From: Bacillota bacterium
Lineage (GTDB): Bacteria > Bacillota > Clostridia > Christensenellales > UMGS416
Direction: 5' to 3'
Assembly (NCBI GenBank): GCA_023428265.1
Contig: JAEYYW010000033.1
Location: forward strand, 1-15,669
Length of the DNA: 15,669 nt
In this document: one piece after another, positions 1 through 7,731 of the stretch
Layout: every line of letters starts with the position of its first letter
How positions within the stretch are numbered: position 1 is the first letter of the stretch
Notes under the pieces: generated by a model
What the model was told of the DNA's origin: nothing
Seen by the model: only the letters and a program-made list of their open reading frames with translations
The model's database searches: none
Translations under genes and position numbers: made by a program

Positions 1-201
1 GTGCTCGACGTGATGAAAGACCTTGCCAACCAGGGCATGACCATGATTGTTGTCACCCATGAAATGGGGTTTGCCCGCGAAGTCGCAACACGCGTGATGT
101 TTATGGACGAGGGGAAGATCGTGGAGCAAGGCGCTCCGGACCAGCTGTTCCAGAATCCCAAGAGCCCCCGACTGAAGAGTTTTCTGAGCAAAGTGTTATA
201 A
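1..201 (+). CDS. Polar amino-acid ABC transporter ATP-binding protein, GlnQ/HisP type (C-terminal part)
   Basis: This is the last 66 codons of an ATPase subunit that powers uptake of a polar amino acid at the cytoplasmic face of the membrane. The H-loop is visible as VVTHEMGFAREVA, with the switch histidine. It is followed by RVMFMDEGKIVEQGAP and by the tail typical of the polar amino-acid family (NPKSPRLKSFLSKVL). The Walker A, Q-loop, ABC signature and Walker B regions lie beyond the left edge. The GTG at base 1 is almost certainly an internal valine rather than a start, because family members read EVLxVMKxLA at this point. The substrate cannot be told from this fragment. The gene ends just before a strong terminator, so it is the last gene of its operon. 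Confidence 0.9.
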   Translation: MLDVMKDLANQGMTMIVVTHEMGFAREVATRVMFMDEGKIVEQGAPDQLFQNPKSPRLKSFLSKVL

Positions 202-206
202 GTCGA

Positions 207-230
207 AAAAGGCGGTTTACACCGCCTTTT
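207..230. terminator. Bidirectional intrinsic terminator
   Basis: A 10-bp perfect stem (AAAAGGCGGT/ACCGCCTTTT) has a 4-base loop. T-rich on both strands, it can end both the rightward ABC ATPase transcript and the leftward mtnA-lipoprotein transcript, whose last stop codon is at 252-254. Confidence 0.9.
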
Positions 231-251
231 AAATTGTATTGTTTGTTGTGT

Positions 252-491
252 TCAGGTGCCTGACGGTGACGGGCTGGCCGCAGGTGATGTTGCAGCAGCA
301 GAGCCGGAGGGAGAGACTGACGCTTCAGGCGTCATTGAGGGAGTCACCAAAGGCGTTGGGCTTGGCGTGGGTTTGAGTGTGACCTCCACCGTCACGATCG
401 GCGTGGGTGAAGGCGCCGACGGCCTGCATGCCACTAGCAACACGGCCAATACCAGAACTACTGTTGCGACAAAGATGATTTTTTTGCTCAT
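252..491 (-). CDS. Small P/S/T-rich lipoprotein, function unknown
   Basis: This is a 79-residue protein with a type II signal peptide: two lysines at 3-4, a hydrophobic run at 5-20 and a lipobox LVAC at 19-22, so Cys22 is the likely lipidated residue. The mature part is about 57 residues made almost entirely of Pro, Ser, Thr, Ala and Val, with repeated TPSPTP-like units and no globular domain. Such chains usually act as wall-spanning spacers; that role is inferred. An AGGAGG ribosome site at 505-510 lies 13 bases before the ATG, which is longer than usual. The gene follows mtnA by 97 bases on the same strand with no clear promoter or terminator between, so the two are probably co-transcribed. 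I do not recognise a family. Confidence 0.65.
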   Translation of the reverse strand: MSKKIIFVATVVLVLAVLLVACRPSAPSPTPIVTVEVTLKPTPSPTPLVTPSMTPEASVSPSGSAAATSPAASPSPSGT

Positions 492-588
492 TGACTGTTT
501 TTCGCCTCCTTCTGGCCCTTATTTTTTCCAATGGATTGCCTTCTATGATGGAAATTTTTGCCATAAGGACCAAACGGACGCCTTTTAA

Positions 589-1605
589 TCAAGTAAATAG
601 CTTGGAGATTGACTCCCGATAGGGCGGTGTTGCGATGCCCTTGTCTGTGATGATTGCGGAGATGTAGTCTGCCGGCGTCACATCAAATGCCGGATTATAG
701 GCCATGATTCCCTCTGGCGCGGTGCGGATTCCCATTGCGTGGAATACCTCTTCCTCCTTGCGCATTTCGATCGGGATGCCGCCGCCGTCTGCAAGGTTCA
801 GGTCGATTGTGGACAGAGGTGCCGCCACATAGAAGGGGATGTTGTGCGCCCTGGCTGCTATTGCAACCTGATAGGTGCCGATTTTGTTGGCGGTGTCACC
901 GTTGGCGGCGATGCGGTCTGCCCCCACAATCACCTTTTGAACTTTTCCGGATTTCATCAGCCAGGCAGCCATATTGTCACAGAGCAATGTGACTGGGATT
1001 CCGTCTTCATGCAGCTCTGTCGCGGTCAATCGGGCGCCTTGCAGATAGGGCCGCGTTTCGTCTGCATAAACTTGGATGCCCTTGCCGGCTTCGTGGGCGG
1101 CACGGATCACACCGAGCGCGGTGCCATAACCGGCGGTCGCCAGGCCGCCGGCATTGCAATGGGTCAGGATGCCGTCACCTTGGCCTATCAGTTGGTTGCC
1201 GTATCGGCCTATGCTTTTGCAGGACTCCAGATCTTCCCGCTCAATGCGGCGCGCTTCTTCCTCCATGGTTTTCACCGTCATCGGGCCGAAACTGCCGGAG
1301 TTGGCCGGCAGCAGTTTAAGCATGCGGTCCACCGCCCACATCAGGTTCACGGCGGTGGGGCGCGCTTCGCGGATCATCCCGGCTTTGCGCGAAAACGCGG
1401 CGGCTGATCCGTTTGCCTCCCGGGCAGCCAGCACAAGCGCATAGGCTGCGGAAATACCGATAGCAGGAGCTCCCCGCACCACCATGGAGGTTATGGCCGA
1501 TGCCACTTCCTCGGAGGTGTAGCAAGTTACATAAGTGATCTTCGCCGGCAGCAAGCGCTGGTCCAGCAGGTTCAGGCTTTCACCGTTCCAATGCAAAGCG
1601 TCCAA
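589..1605 (-). CDS. mtnA: S-methyl-5-thioribose-1-phosphate isomerase
   Basis: MtnA converts 5-methylthioribose 1-phosphate to 5-methylthioribulose 1-phosphate in the salvage of methylthioadenosine. The 338-residue product has the usual length. It carries RGAPAIG (44-50), the catalytic cysteine in THCNAGG (Cys150), YADETRP (180-186) and the catalytic aspartate in VGADRIAANGD (Asp230). The start codon is TTG; a GGAGG at 1613-1617, seven bases upstream, and the downstream family-like sequence MDALHW support it. No other in-frame start keeps the N-terminal domain. No other methionine-salvage gene (kinase, dehydratase, aldolase) is in the window, so it works with enzymes encoded elsewhere. Its only operon partner is the small lipoprotein. 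The related eIF2B-like and ribose-1,5-bisphosphate isomerase families are less likely given the motif set. Confidence 0.95.
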   Translation of the reverse strand: MDALHWNGESLNLLDQRLLPAKITYVTCYTSEEVASAITSMVVRGAPAIGISAAYALVLAAREANGSAAAFSRKAGMIREARPTAVNLMWAVDRMLKLLPANSGSFGPMTVKTMEEEARRIEREDLESCKSIGRYGNQLIGQGDGILTHCNAGGLATAGYGTALGVIRAAHEAGKGIQVYADETRPYLQGARLTATELHEDGIPVTLLCDNMAAWLMKSGKVQKVIVGADRIAANGDTANKIGTYQVAIAARAHNIPFYVAAPLSTIDLNLADGGGIPIEMRKEEEVFHAMGIRTAPEGIMAYNPAFDVTPADYISAIITDKGIATPPYRESISKLFT

Positions 1606-1641
1606 ATCGAGCCCTCCGAATCATTTGGGATTACCTTGCCT

Positions 1642-1670
1642 ATTTTACGCAACGTTGCACCGGATATCAA
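1642..1670 (-). promoter_or_regulatory. Sigma-A type promoter of mtnA
   Basis: On the minus strand, TTGATA (1665-1670) and TAAAAT (1642-1647) are separated by exactly 17 bases. Transcription would begin near 1635, giving a leader of about 30 bases that includes the mtnA ribosome site. Confidence 0.75.
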
Positions 1671-1674
1671 CGAA

Positions 1675-1702
1675 TGCACAAGGCTTATTTTTGTTGTATA
1701 AT
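1675..1702 (+). promoter_or_regulatory. Candidate promoter for the membrane protein gene and dusB
   Basis: A consensus TATAAT stands at 1697-1702, with a weak -35 (TGCACA, 1675-1680) 16 bases upstream. It sits back to back with the mtnA promoter, with only four bases between the two -35 boxes. The downstream gene starts 24 bases after the -10. Confidence 0.5.
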
Positions 1703-1725
1703 GATTCGGAGAATGGAGGAATCCC

Positions 1726-2355
1726 ATGAAATACTCCCTGCGGTTTCTATGGTATATCCTGCGGATTGTGATCATCGTGCTGTCCGCATTTGCGATACTG
1801 GCGGCGGCATTTTATATTGCCATGGACTCGGCCAATGTTTATGTGATCGTGACCGACGGCATGAAGGCTCGTGTCACATCAGCGCTCGTGCCTCAGAACG
1901 CCACGGAGCTGAATGGCTTTTTCACAGAGGAATTTCTGGCAAACAACACCATTGACACATCAAAATACAGCGATTTCACCATAACCGGCATCAATTATGA
2001 ACTGACGGTGGAGTCTTTGTGGTGCAACCCATGGAAAGACGTCGCGACCGTTACGGTGGTTGAAACAGTGAAAGATATCGCCTACGAAAAGCCAACGGAT
2101 CTGGCGGAAGGCGTGGAGCCTCCAAAGCCGCCGCAATGGCAGCGGGCAAGATACAAGATAACCTGCCTCAAAATCAACGATGCCTGGCGGATGGACAAGA
2201 TCGAACTGGTGAAAGCGTTACCGGCCGCGCCGACTGCGTCTCCGGTGCCATCCAGCTATATCACGGCGTCTCCATTGCCCACATCCACGCCCTCGCCTTC
2301 GCCCGCTGCAACGCCGGAGACTAGCGCAGTCGCAACCGCGACGGCGGCGAGTTAA
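1726..2355 (+). CDS. Membrane-anchored protein with P/S/T/A-rich C-terminal tail, function unknown
   Basis: This is a 209-residue protein. A positively charged start and one hydrophobic segment (about 8-32) form a signal anchor, so the rest should lie outside the membrane. Residues 33-166 look like a compact mixed alpha/beta domain with two cysteines (Cys100 in LWCNPW, Cys147 in KITCLKI) that could pair. Its pattern of a helix followed by strands ending in DAWRMDKIEL recalls small NTF2-like extracytoplasmic domains, but that is only an impression. From 167 on the chain is Pro/Ser/Thr/Ala-rich and probably unstructured. A GGAGG at 1715-1719, six bases before the ATG, fixes the start. The dus gene begins four bases after the stop, so the two genes are co-transcribed. 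I do not recognise the family. Confidence 0.8.
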   Translation: MKYSLRFLWYILRIVIIVLSAFAILAAAFYIAMDSANVYVIVTDGMKARVTSALVPQNATELNGFFTEEFLANNTIDTSKYSDFTITGINYELTVESLWCNPWKDVATVTVVETVKDIAYEKPTDLAEGVEPPKPPQWQRARYKITCLKINDAWRMDKIELVKALPAAPTASPVPSSYITASPLPTSTPSPSPAATPETSAVATATAAS

Positions 2356-2359
2356 CCCC

Positions 2360-3325
2360 ATGCGGATAGGAAATGTGGAAATAGCAGGCCGCGCCTGGCT
2401 GGCGCCAATGGCCGGCGTGACGGATTACCCGTTTCGGCGCATCTGCACCGGGATGGGCGCGGCGCTCACCTATACGGAGATGGTGAGCGCAAAAGGTTTA
2501 TTTTATTCTCCGGAGCGCACAGGCGCCTTGCTGGCCGGTGGCGGAGAGTTGCGCCCCGCCGCCATACAGCTTTTTGGCAACGATCCGGAGCTTATGGCAG
2601 ACATGGCCGCGCAATATGCCGGGGAGTTTGACATTGTGGATGTGAACATGGGCTGCCCCGTGCCCAAGGTTGTGAAGGCAGGGCAGGGCAGCGCGCTCAT
2701 GTGCCAGCCGGAATGGGCGGGACGGATCATCCGCACGCTGGCCGATAAAGCCGGAAAACCGGTCACGGCCAAGATTCGCAAGGGCTGGTGTGAAGGCAAG
2801 GAAAACGCGGTGGAGTTTGCCCGGATGCTGGAAGACAGCGGCGCAGCGGCGGTGGCCGTGCACGGGCGCACAAGGGAGCAGTATTATTCCGGGAAAGCGG
2901 ACTGGTCTGTCATCCGGCGCGTGAAAGAGGCTCTGTCGGTCCCGGTGATCGGCAGCGGCGATATTTTCACAGCGGCAGATGCAAAAGCCATGTTGGAGCA
3001 GACCGGCTGCGACGCCGTGATGGTGGCAAGGGGCGCGGAGGGCAACCCATGGATCTTTGAGCAGATCAACGCGCTGCTGGATGGCAGGGAAGCTGCTTTG
3101 CCCACCATTTCCGACCGGGTTGATGTCGCTCTGCGCCACGCGGAGGAGTTGTGCGCCCTCAAGGGCGAAAAAATTGCGATTCAGCAGATGCGCAAGCACC
3201 TGGGCTGGTATATCAAAGGCATCCCGCAGGCCGCCATGTGGCGCGAGAAGCTGAACGTATTAAACACAATAGAGCAGACGGCGGAGCTCCTGGAGCTAAT
3301 CATCGTCAGCCAGCGGCCTGCTTAA
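2360..3325 (+). CDS. dusB: tRNA-dihydrouridine synthase, DusB-like
   Basis: This FMN-dependent enzyme reduces specific uridines in the D-loop or other tRNA positions to dihydrouridine using NAD(P)H. The 321-residue product has the Dus TIM-barrel hallmarks: APMAGVTDYPFR (15-26), NMGCP with the conserved proton-donor cysteine (Cys99), KIRKGW (138-143), VHGRTREQYYSGKADW (167-182), GSGDIFTAADA (198-208) and ARGAEGNPWIF for FMN phosphate (223-233). The C-terminal helical domain has RKHLGWYIKGIP (278-289), typical of the DusB group. Start: ATG four bases after the preceding stop, with only a weak purine-rich site inside the upstream gene, so translational coupling is likely. The exact uridine modified cannot be read from sequence. 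Confidence 0.93.
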   Translation: MRIGNVEIAGRAWLAPMAGVTDYPFRRICTGMGAALTYTEMVSAKGLFYSPERTGALLAGGGELRPAAIQLFGNDPELMADMAAQYAGEFDIVDVNMGCPVPKVVKAGQGSALMCQPEWAGRIIRTLADKAGKPVTAKIRKGWCEGKENAVEFARMLEDSGAAAVAVHGRTREQYYSGKADWSVIRRVKEALSVPVIGSGDIFTAADAKAMLEQTGCDAVMVARGAEGNPWIFEQINALLDGREAALPTISDRVDVALRHAEELCALKGEKIAIQQMRKHLGWYIKGIPQAAMWREKLNVLNTIEQTAELLELIIVSQRPA

Positions 3326-3338
3326 TCGTGCGTATCCA

Positions 3339-3367
3339 TTGTTGGGAAACAATACATATGGTATAAT
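3339..3367 (+). promoter_or_regulatory. Candidate ftsK promoter with extended -10
   Basis: TATAAT at 3362-3367 is preceded by TGG (extended -10, 3359-3361), with a weak -35 TTGTTG at 3339-3344 and a 17-base spacer. CATATG palindromes flank the -10 at 3355-3360 and 3370-3375. A short inverted repeat (ATTGTT/AACAAT, 3338-3353) covers the -35 region. Predicted start of transcription is near 3374. Confidence 0.55.
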
Positions 3368-3427
3368 AACATATGATAACATCGGCATTTGATGGCGATG
3401 TATACAATATGTTGCGGAGTGGACGGT

Positions 3428-5863
3428 TTGGCGGCACAGAAGAAGAAAAAGGCTGCAAGCAAGAAAAAGACCCAACAGCATAAACGGTTTGAGGTGTCCG
3501 GCCTGATCCTGATCGCGCTGGGCGTGTTTTTGTTTGTGGGCATCCTGACAAATTCGGAGGGCCAGGTCGGAGGCTTCGGCACGGCTTTCCGCAACGCAAT
3601 CTTCTGCACCTTTGGGTTCACAGCCTTTGTTGTGCCGGCGGCGCTCATCTATCTCGGCATTGTGATCATGATCAAGGGCTATGAAAACATCAATTGGTGG
3701 AACGTGGCCGTCTGGTCCTTTTTTGCGGTGTGCGTGATGGCATTTGTGCATATGTGGAGCCTGGATAAAGAGCTCTTTGCGCAGAAGGATTTTATTGAGT
3801 TTGAAAACGCGTCCGGCAGGATTGGTGTGGAGAAAACCGCCGGCGGCGGGCTTGTCGGCGGAGCGCTGGTCTATTTGCTGAAATCATTCCTGGGGCAGTT
3901 TGGCACATGGATTGTTTTGGTTCTGATGATCCTGATCGTCCTGATCCTGAAGACCAGCTTCTCCATCCGCAAGCTTGGCGCCAAGGTGGGGGAAAACGTC
4001 CGCAACATCAGCGAGTCGCTTGCCATCCGCAATGAGGAGCGGGTGTCGCAAGCGCCGGTGCGCAGCAACGGAAAGCTTTTTGTGGGCGATTTGGATGGCA
4101 AGAGCATTGAGGATAACAGGCGCAAGCCCGAGCTCTCCCTGCTGCACGCGGTCAGGTTTGAGACTGTTGAGAAACAACAGGAAGAGGATGCCCTGAGGCT
4201 GGGCCAGGATGGTATGGATTTCCGCAAACCTGCCAATGAGCCGCCCGCACAGCAGCATGAGGAGCCCAAGAGCAACCCGCAGAGTGCGGAGGAAAAACCG
4301 GTTGCCCAGCCGGCCGAACCCGTGAGTGCCGGAGAAACCGCTCCGGTTTCCGATCATGCGCCGGTGCCGAAGGTCTATATCAAGCCGCCCTTTGATCTGC
4401 TCACACACTCGCCGAAGTCCACGGAAAACGCGGCGGAGGAGATCAACCGGGGTGCTTTGCTGCTGGAAGATACCTTGATGAGCTTTGGCATCAGCTCCAA
4501 GGTGATCAATGTGAGCAGAGGGCCTGCAATCACCCGCTATGAGCTTCAGCCTGCGCCCGGCGTGAAGATCAGCAGGATCGTGAATCTATCCAATGACATT
4601 GCCATGTCCATGGCGGCGCAAGGCGTTCGTATCGAGGCGCCTATCCCCGGGAAAGCAGCCATCGGCGTGGAAGTGCCAAACTCGGTGATTTCTGTCGTAA
4701 AGCTTCGCGACGTGCTAGAATCACAGGAGTTTATCAAGAATGAAGCGGCGCTGTCATTTTGTCTTGGCAAAGACATCGCCGGGAAAAACATCGTCACAGA
4801 CCTCGCTAAAATGCCCCACCTGCTCATCGCCGGCGCAACCGGTTCTGGCAAGAGCGTGTGCATCAACACGCTGGTTGTCAGCATACTGTACAAATCCACG
4901 CCGGAGCAGGTTCGCGTTCTGATGATTGACCCCAAGGTTGTGGAGTTGAACGTTTACAACGGCATCCCGCACCTTTTGATCCCCGTCGTGACGGATCCGA
5001 AGAAAGCCGCCGGTGCTCTCAATTGGGCCGTGCAGGAGATGCTCCGGCGCTACCAGCTCTTTGCGGAAAAGGGCACGCGTGACCTGCACCGCTATAACGA
5101 GCTTGTGGCCGATGAGCCGGAAACCGAAAAGCTGCCGCAGATCGTGATCATCGTGGACGAGTTGGCGGATCTTATGATGGCCGCCCCCAGCGAAGTGGAA
5201 GATTCCATCTGCCGCCTTGCCCAGATGGCCCGCGCCGCCGGCATGCACCTGGTCATTGCCACGCAGCGTCCATCGGTGGATGTAATCACCGGTGTGATCA
5301 AGGCCAATATCCCGTCGCGCATCGCGTTTGCCGTCTCTTCCCAGGTGGACTCCCGCACGATCCTGGATATGGGCGGTGCGGAGAAGCTGCTGGGACGGGG
5401 CGACATGCTCTTCAACCCCAGCGGCGCCAACAAGCCCATTCGCATACAGGGCGCTTTCGTGACCGAGACTGAGGTGGAAGGCGTTGTGGAGTTTATCAAG
5501 CAGCAAGAGCATGATGCAAGTTATGACGATGAGGTCATTAAAAACGTCAACACCTATGAGCTGCCCGTCAAGAAGGGCAGGGGAGGCTCCTCTTCCTCCG
5601 ATGAGGAAGGCGGTAACGACGAATACAGCGAGCGCAACTATGACGCGCTGCTGAAAGACGCGGCCGAAGTGGTTTATGAGACCGGCCAGGCATCCATCTC
5701 GATGGTGCAGCGCCGGCTGCGCGTGGGCTATGCCAGAGCTGCACGCCTGGTGGATGAAATGGAAGAGTTGGGCATTGTGAGCCCCTCCGTGGGCAGCAAG
5801 CCCAGAGACATTATGAAGAGCAGAAACGAGGCAATGCAAATCATTGAGCAATACAGCAAATAA
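3428..5863 (+). CDS. ftsK: DNA translocase FtsK/SpoIIIE
   Basis: FtsK is a septum-anchored hexameric ATPase that pumps DNA to clear the division site and to align the chromosome terminus. About 811 residues: a lysine-rich start, four hydrophobic segments (about 24-43, 55-83, 88-108, 140-172), and an acidic, proline- and glutamine-rich linker to about 330. The motor follows, with Walker A GATGSGKS (469-476) and Walker B IVIIVDELADL (572-582). A C-terminal winged-helix gamma domain (about 742-805) reads polar DNA signals. Start choice: TTG at 3428 has GGAG eight bases upstream and gives MAAQKKKK. The frame stays open upstream to a TTG at 3389 (then ATG 3392, ATG 3398 and GTG 3419), but none of these has a ribosome site and they lie close to the predicted transcription start. 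It heads a tight chain with rimO, pgsA and cinA. Confidence 0.95.
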   Translation: MAAQKKKKAASKKKTQQHKRFEVSGLILIALGVFLFVGILTNSEGQVGGFGTAFRNAIFCTFGFTAFVVPAALIYLGIVIMIKGYENINWWNVAVWSFFAVCVMAFVHMWSLDKELFAQKDFIEFENASGRIGVEKTAGGGLVGGALVYLLKSFLGQFGTWIVLVLMILIVLILKTSFSIRKLGAKVGENVRNISESLAIRNEERVSQAPVRSNGKLFVGDLDGKSIEDNRRKPELSLLHAVRFETVEKQQEEDALRLGQDGMDFRKPANEPPAQQHEEPKSNPQSAEEKPVAQPAEPVSAGETAPVSDHAPVPKVYIKPPFDLLTHSPKSTENAAEEINRGALLLEDTLMSFGISSKVINVSRGPAITRYELQPAPGVKISRIVNLSNDIAMSMAAQGVRIEAPIPGKAAIGVEVPNSVISVVKLRDVLESQEFIKNEAALSFCLGKDIAGKNIVTDLAKMPHLLIAGATGSGKSVCINTLVVSILYKSTPEQVRVLMIDPKVVELNVYNGIPHLLIPVVTDPKKAAGALNWAVQEMLRRYQLFAEKGTRDLHRYNELVADEPETEKLPQIVIIVDELADLMMAAPSEVEDSICRLAQMARAAGMHLVIATQRPSVDVITGVIKANIPSRIAFAVSSQVDSRTILDMGGAEKLLGRGDMLFNPSGANKPIRIQGAFVTETEVEGVVEFIKQQEHDASYDDEVIKNVNTYELPVKKGRGGSSSSDEEGGNDEYSERNYDALLKDAAEVVYETGQASISMVQRRLRVGYARAARLVDEMEELGIVSPSVGSKPRDIMKSRNEAMQIIEQYSK

Positions 5864-5867
5864 CCCC

Positions 5868-7175
5868 ATGAAAATCTCCATGATCATGTTGGGCTGCCCC
5901 AAGAACGATGTGGACGCCGAAGCAATGCTTTATCAGCTGCGCAGCGCCGGCCATGAGATCGTTGCCGACCCTGACCAGGCAGACGCCATTATCGTGAACA
6001 CCTGTGGCTTTATCAAAGACGCCAAGCAGCAATCGGTGGATACGCTGCTGGAGATGGCGGAATACAGAAAGAACGGGCGTTGCCGCCTGCTTGTTGCCAC
6101 AGGCTGCCTGACGCAGAGGTATCAGGATCAGTTGTTTGAGGCAATGCCGGAAGTGGACATGATGGTGGGCATAAATGATTACGGCCGCATCGCGGAGCTT
6201 CTGGATGAGTCTGGCGGGCGCAGGCTGATCTGCGCCGATCAGGCGGCCATGCCTGAGTTGGGCGGCAGGGTGCTTTCCACGCCCAAGGGGTATGCCTATC
6301 TGAAGATTGCCGAGGGTTGCAGCAACCGCTGCGCCTATTGCGCCATCCCCGATATCCGAGGCCCTTATCGCAGCCGGCTGGAAGCGGACATCCTTCGCGA
6401 GGCCGAGTGGCTGGCGGGGCAGGGTGTGCCTGAGATCATACTGGTGGCGCAAGATACCACCCGGTATGGCATGGACCGGGAAGGCGGCCAACCTTTGGTG
6501 CCGTTGCTGAAAAAGCTGGTCAGGATTGACGGCATCGGCAGGCTCCGGCTGCTCTATTGCTACCCGGAGTTGGTCAGCGATGAACTGCTGGAGATGGTGA
6601 GCGGCGAACCGGGGATCTGCAGTTATCTGGATATCCCGCTTCAGCACATTGATGACAGCATGCTCAGGCGCATGAACCGCCGCTCCGGTGAAGCGCAGAT
6701 CAGAGCCTTGATTGAGAAAATCAGGACAAGCTATGACATTGCACTGCGCACAACCTTCATCACCGGCTTTCCCGGTGAAGACGATGCGGCATACCAAAAG
6801 CTGCTTGGGTTCATTAAGGATTCCCGGTTTGACAACCTGGGCATATTTGAGTTCAGCCCGGAGGAAGGCACACCCGCGTTTTCCATGCGGCCGAAAGTGC
6901 CTTCACGGATTGCCAAGTCTCGCAGGCACGAGATCATGATGGCCCAGCAGGAGATTTCCAGGGAAATCCTGGCATCCAAGGTTGGCATGGTGCTGCCGGT
7001 GGTCTGCGACGGCAATGCCGATGCCGGCGGCATGGTTTGCCGCACCGAAGGGCAGGCACCGGAGATTGACGGTGTCACCTATGTGGGCAATGCCACGGAA
7101 GAACTGGTTGGAAAGCTTTTTTCCGTGAAGATAACAGAGTCCAGCGAATATGATCTGCAGGGAGTTAAAGTATGA
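5868..7175 (+). CDS. rimO: Ribosomal protein S12 (uS12) methylthiotransferase, radical SAM
   Basis: RimO adds a methylthio group to a conserved aspartate of ribosomal protein uS12 using two iron-sulfur clusters and S-adenosylmethionine. With the ATG at 5868 the product has 435 residues. The N-terminal domain has the three cluster cysteines (Cys10 in LGCPKNDVDAE, Cys46 in VNTCGF, Cys80 in ATGCLTQR). The radical SAM motif CSNRCAYC supplies Cys151, Cys155 and Cys158. The C-terminal TRAM region ends with VGKLFSVKITES. LGCPKN favours RimO over MiaB or MtaB. The frame is open to a TTG at 5844 inside ftsK, but family proteins begin at MKxxxxxLGCPKN, so the ATG is preferred. It lies four bases after the ftsK stop with no strong ribosome site, suggesting coupling. 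Confidence 0.95.
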   Translation: MKISMIMLGCPKNDVDAEAMLYQLRSAGHEIVADPDQADAIIVNTCGFIKDAKQQSVDTLLEMAEYRKNGRCRLLVATGCLTQRYQDQLFEAMPEVDMMVGINDYGRIAELLDESGGRRLICADQAAMPELGGRVLSTPKGYAYLKIAEGCSNRCAYCAIPDIRGPYRSRLEADILREAEWLAGQGVPEIILVAQDTTRYGMDREGGQPLVPLLKKLVRIDGIGRLRLLYCYPELVSDELLEMVSGEPGICSYLDIPLQHIDDSMLRRMNRRSGEAQIRALIEKIRTSYDIALRTTFITGFPGEDDAAYQKLLGFIKDSRFDNLGIFEFSPEEGTPAFSMRPKVPSRIAKSRRHEIMMAQQEISREILASKVGMVLPVVCDGNADAGGMVCRTEGQAPEIDGVTYVGNATEELVGKLFSVKITESSEYDLQGVKV

Positions 7176-7729
7176 GTTTGGCGAACAGGCTGACGCTGCT
7201 CCGTGTGCTTTTGATTCCGGTTTTTCTGCTGTTCATGTATTGGACCGGCCTTCCGAACGCCTATTTTCTGGCGGCTGTGGTCTTCACTGTCGCGTCGCTC
7301 ACCGATATCCTGGATGGCTACGTTGCCCGCAGGGAAAAGAAGGTTACCGTTTTCGGCAAGGTGTTTGATCCCATTGCCGACAAGCTTTTGGTGCTGGCCG
7401 CGCTGGTGATCCTCACCGAGCAGGGCTTGCTGCATTCAGCCATCACGATTTTTCTGGTGGCCAGAGAGATCCTGATCAGCGGTTTCCGGATCGTCATGGC
7501 CAAGAAAGGCGAAGTCATTTCCGCCAGTTGGCTGGGCAAAACCAAAACAGTGCTTCAGGATGTGGCGATTGTGCTGGTTTTGCTGTCCAACTGCGGAATC
7601 CCGTTTTTCCGGTTCCTCGACACATTTTATCTGACCCAGGCTTCCATCGCCGGTGCCATAGTCTTTACGTTGTGGTCCATGGTGGATTATCTGGCCGGCA
7701 ATTTGAAAAACTTTACAACTGAGGAATAA
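7172..7729 (+). CDS. pgsA: CDP-diacylglycerol-glycerol-3-phosphate 3-phosphatidyltransferase
   Basis: PgsA is an integral membrane enzyme that makes phosphatidylglycerol phosphate from CDP-diacylglycerol and glycerol 3-phosphate, the committed step to anionic phospholipids. The 185-residue protein has several hydrophobic helices. It carries the full CDP-alcohol phosphotransferase motif, with Asp45, Asp48-Gly49, Ala52-Arg53, Gly62, Asp66 and Asp70 around DGYVARR and GKVFDPIAD. The start ATG overlaps the rimO stop (ATGA), and GGAG at 7161-7164 is seven bases upstream. Its place between rimO and cinA-recA matches the conserved Firmicutes order. Other members of the family, such as cardiolipin or phosphatidylserine synthases, are less likely given this order and the N-terminus SLANRLTLLRVLLIP. 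Confidence 0.95.
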   Translation: MSLANRLTLLRVLLIPVFLLFMYWTGLPNAYFLAAVVFTVASLTDILDGYVARREKKVTVFGKVFDPIADKLLVLAALVILTEQGLLHSAITIFLVAREILISGFRIVMAKKGEVISASWLGKTKTVLQDVAIVLVLLSNCGIPFFRFLDTFYLTQASIAGAIVFTLWSMVDYLAGNLKNFTTEE

Positions 7730-7731
7730 TG

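Noticed and set aside
325..573. Minus-strand frame of 82 codons beginning upstream of the lipoprotein.
   Set aside because: It has no ribosome site, and most of it overlaps the lipoprotein in another frame; the lipoprotein has a signal peptide, lipobox and AGGAGG.
739..1407. Long plus-strand open frame (222 codons) opposite mtnA.
   Set aside because: It is the antisense of a full, motif-complete mtnA and shows no recognisable domain or ribosome site.
4754..5902. Minus-strand open frame of 382 codons opposite ftsK.
   Set aside because: It is antisense to the conserved FtsK motor; its composition is the mirror of that coding sequence, with no domain seen.
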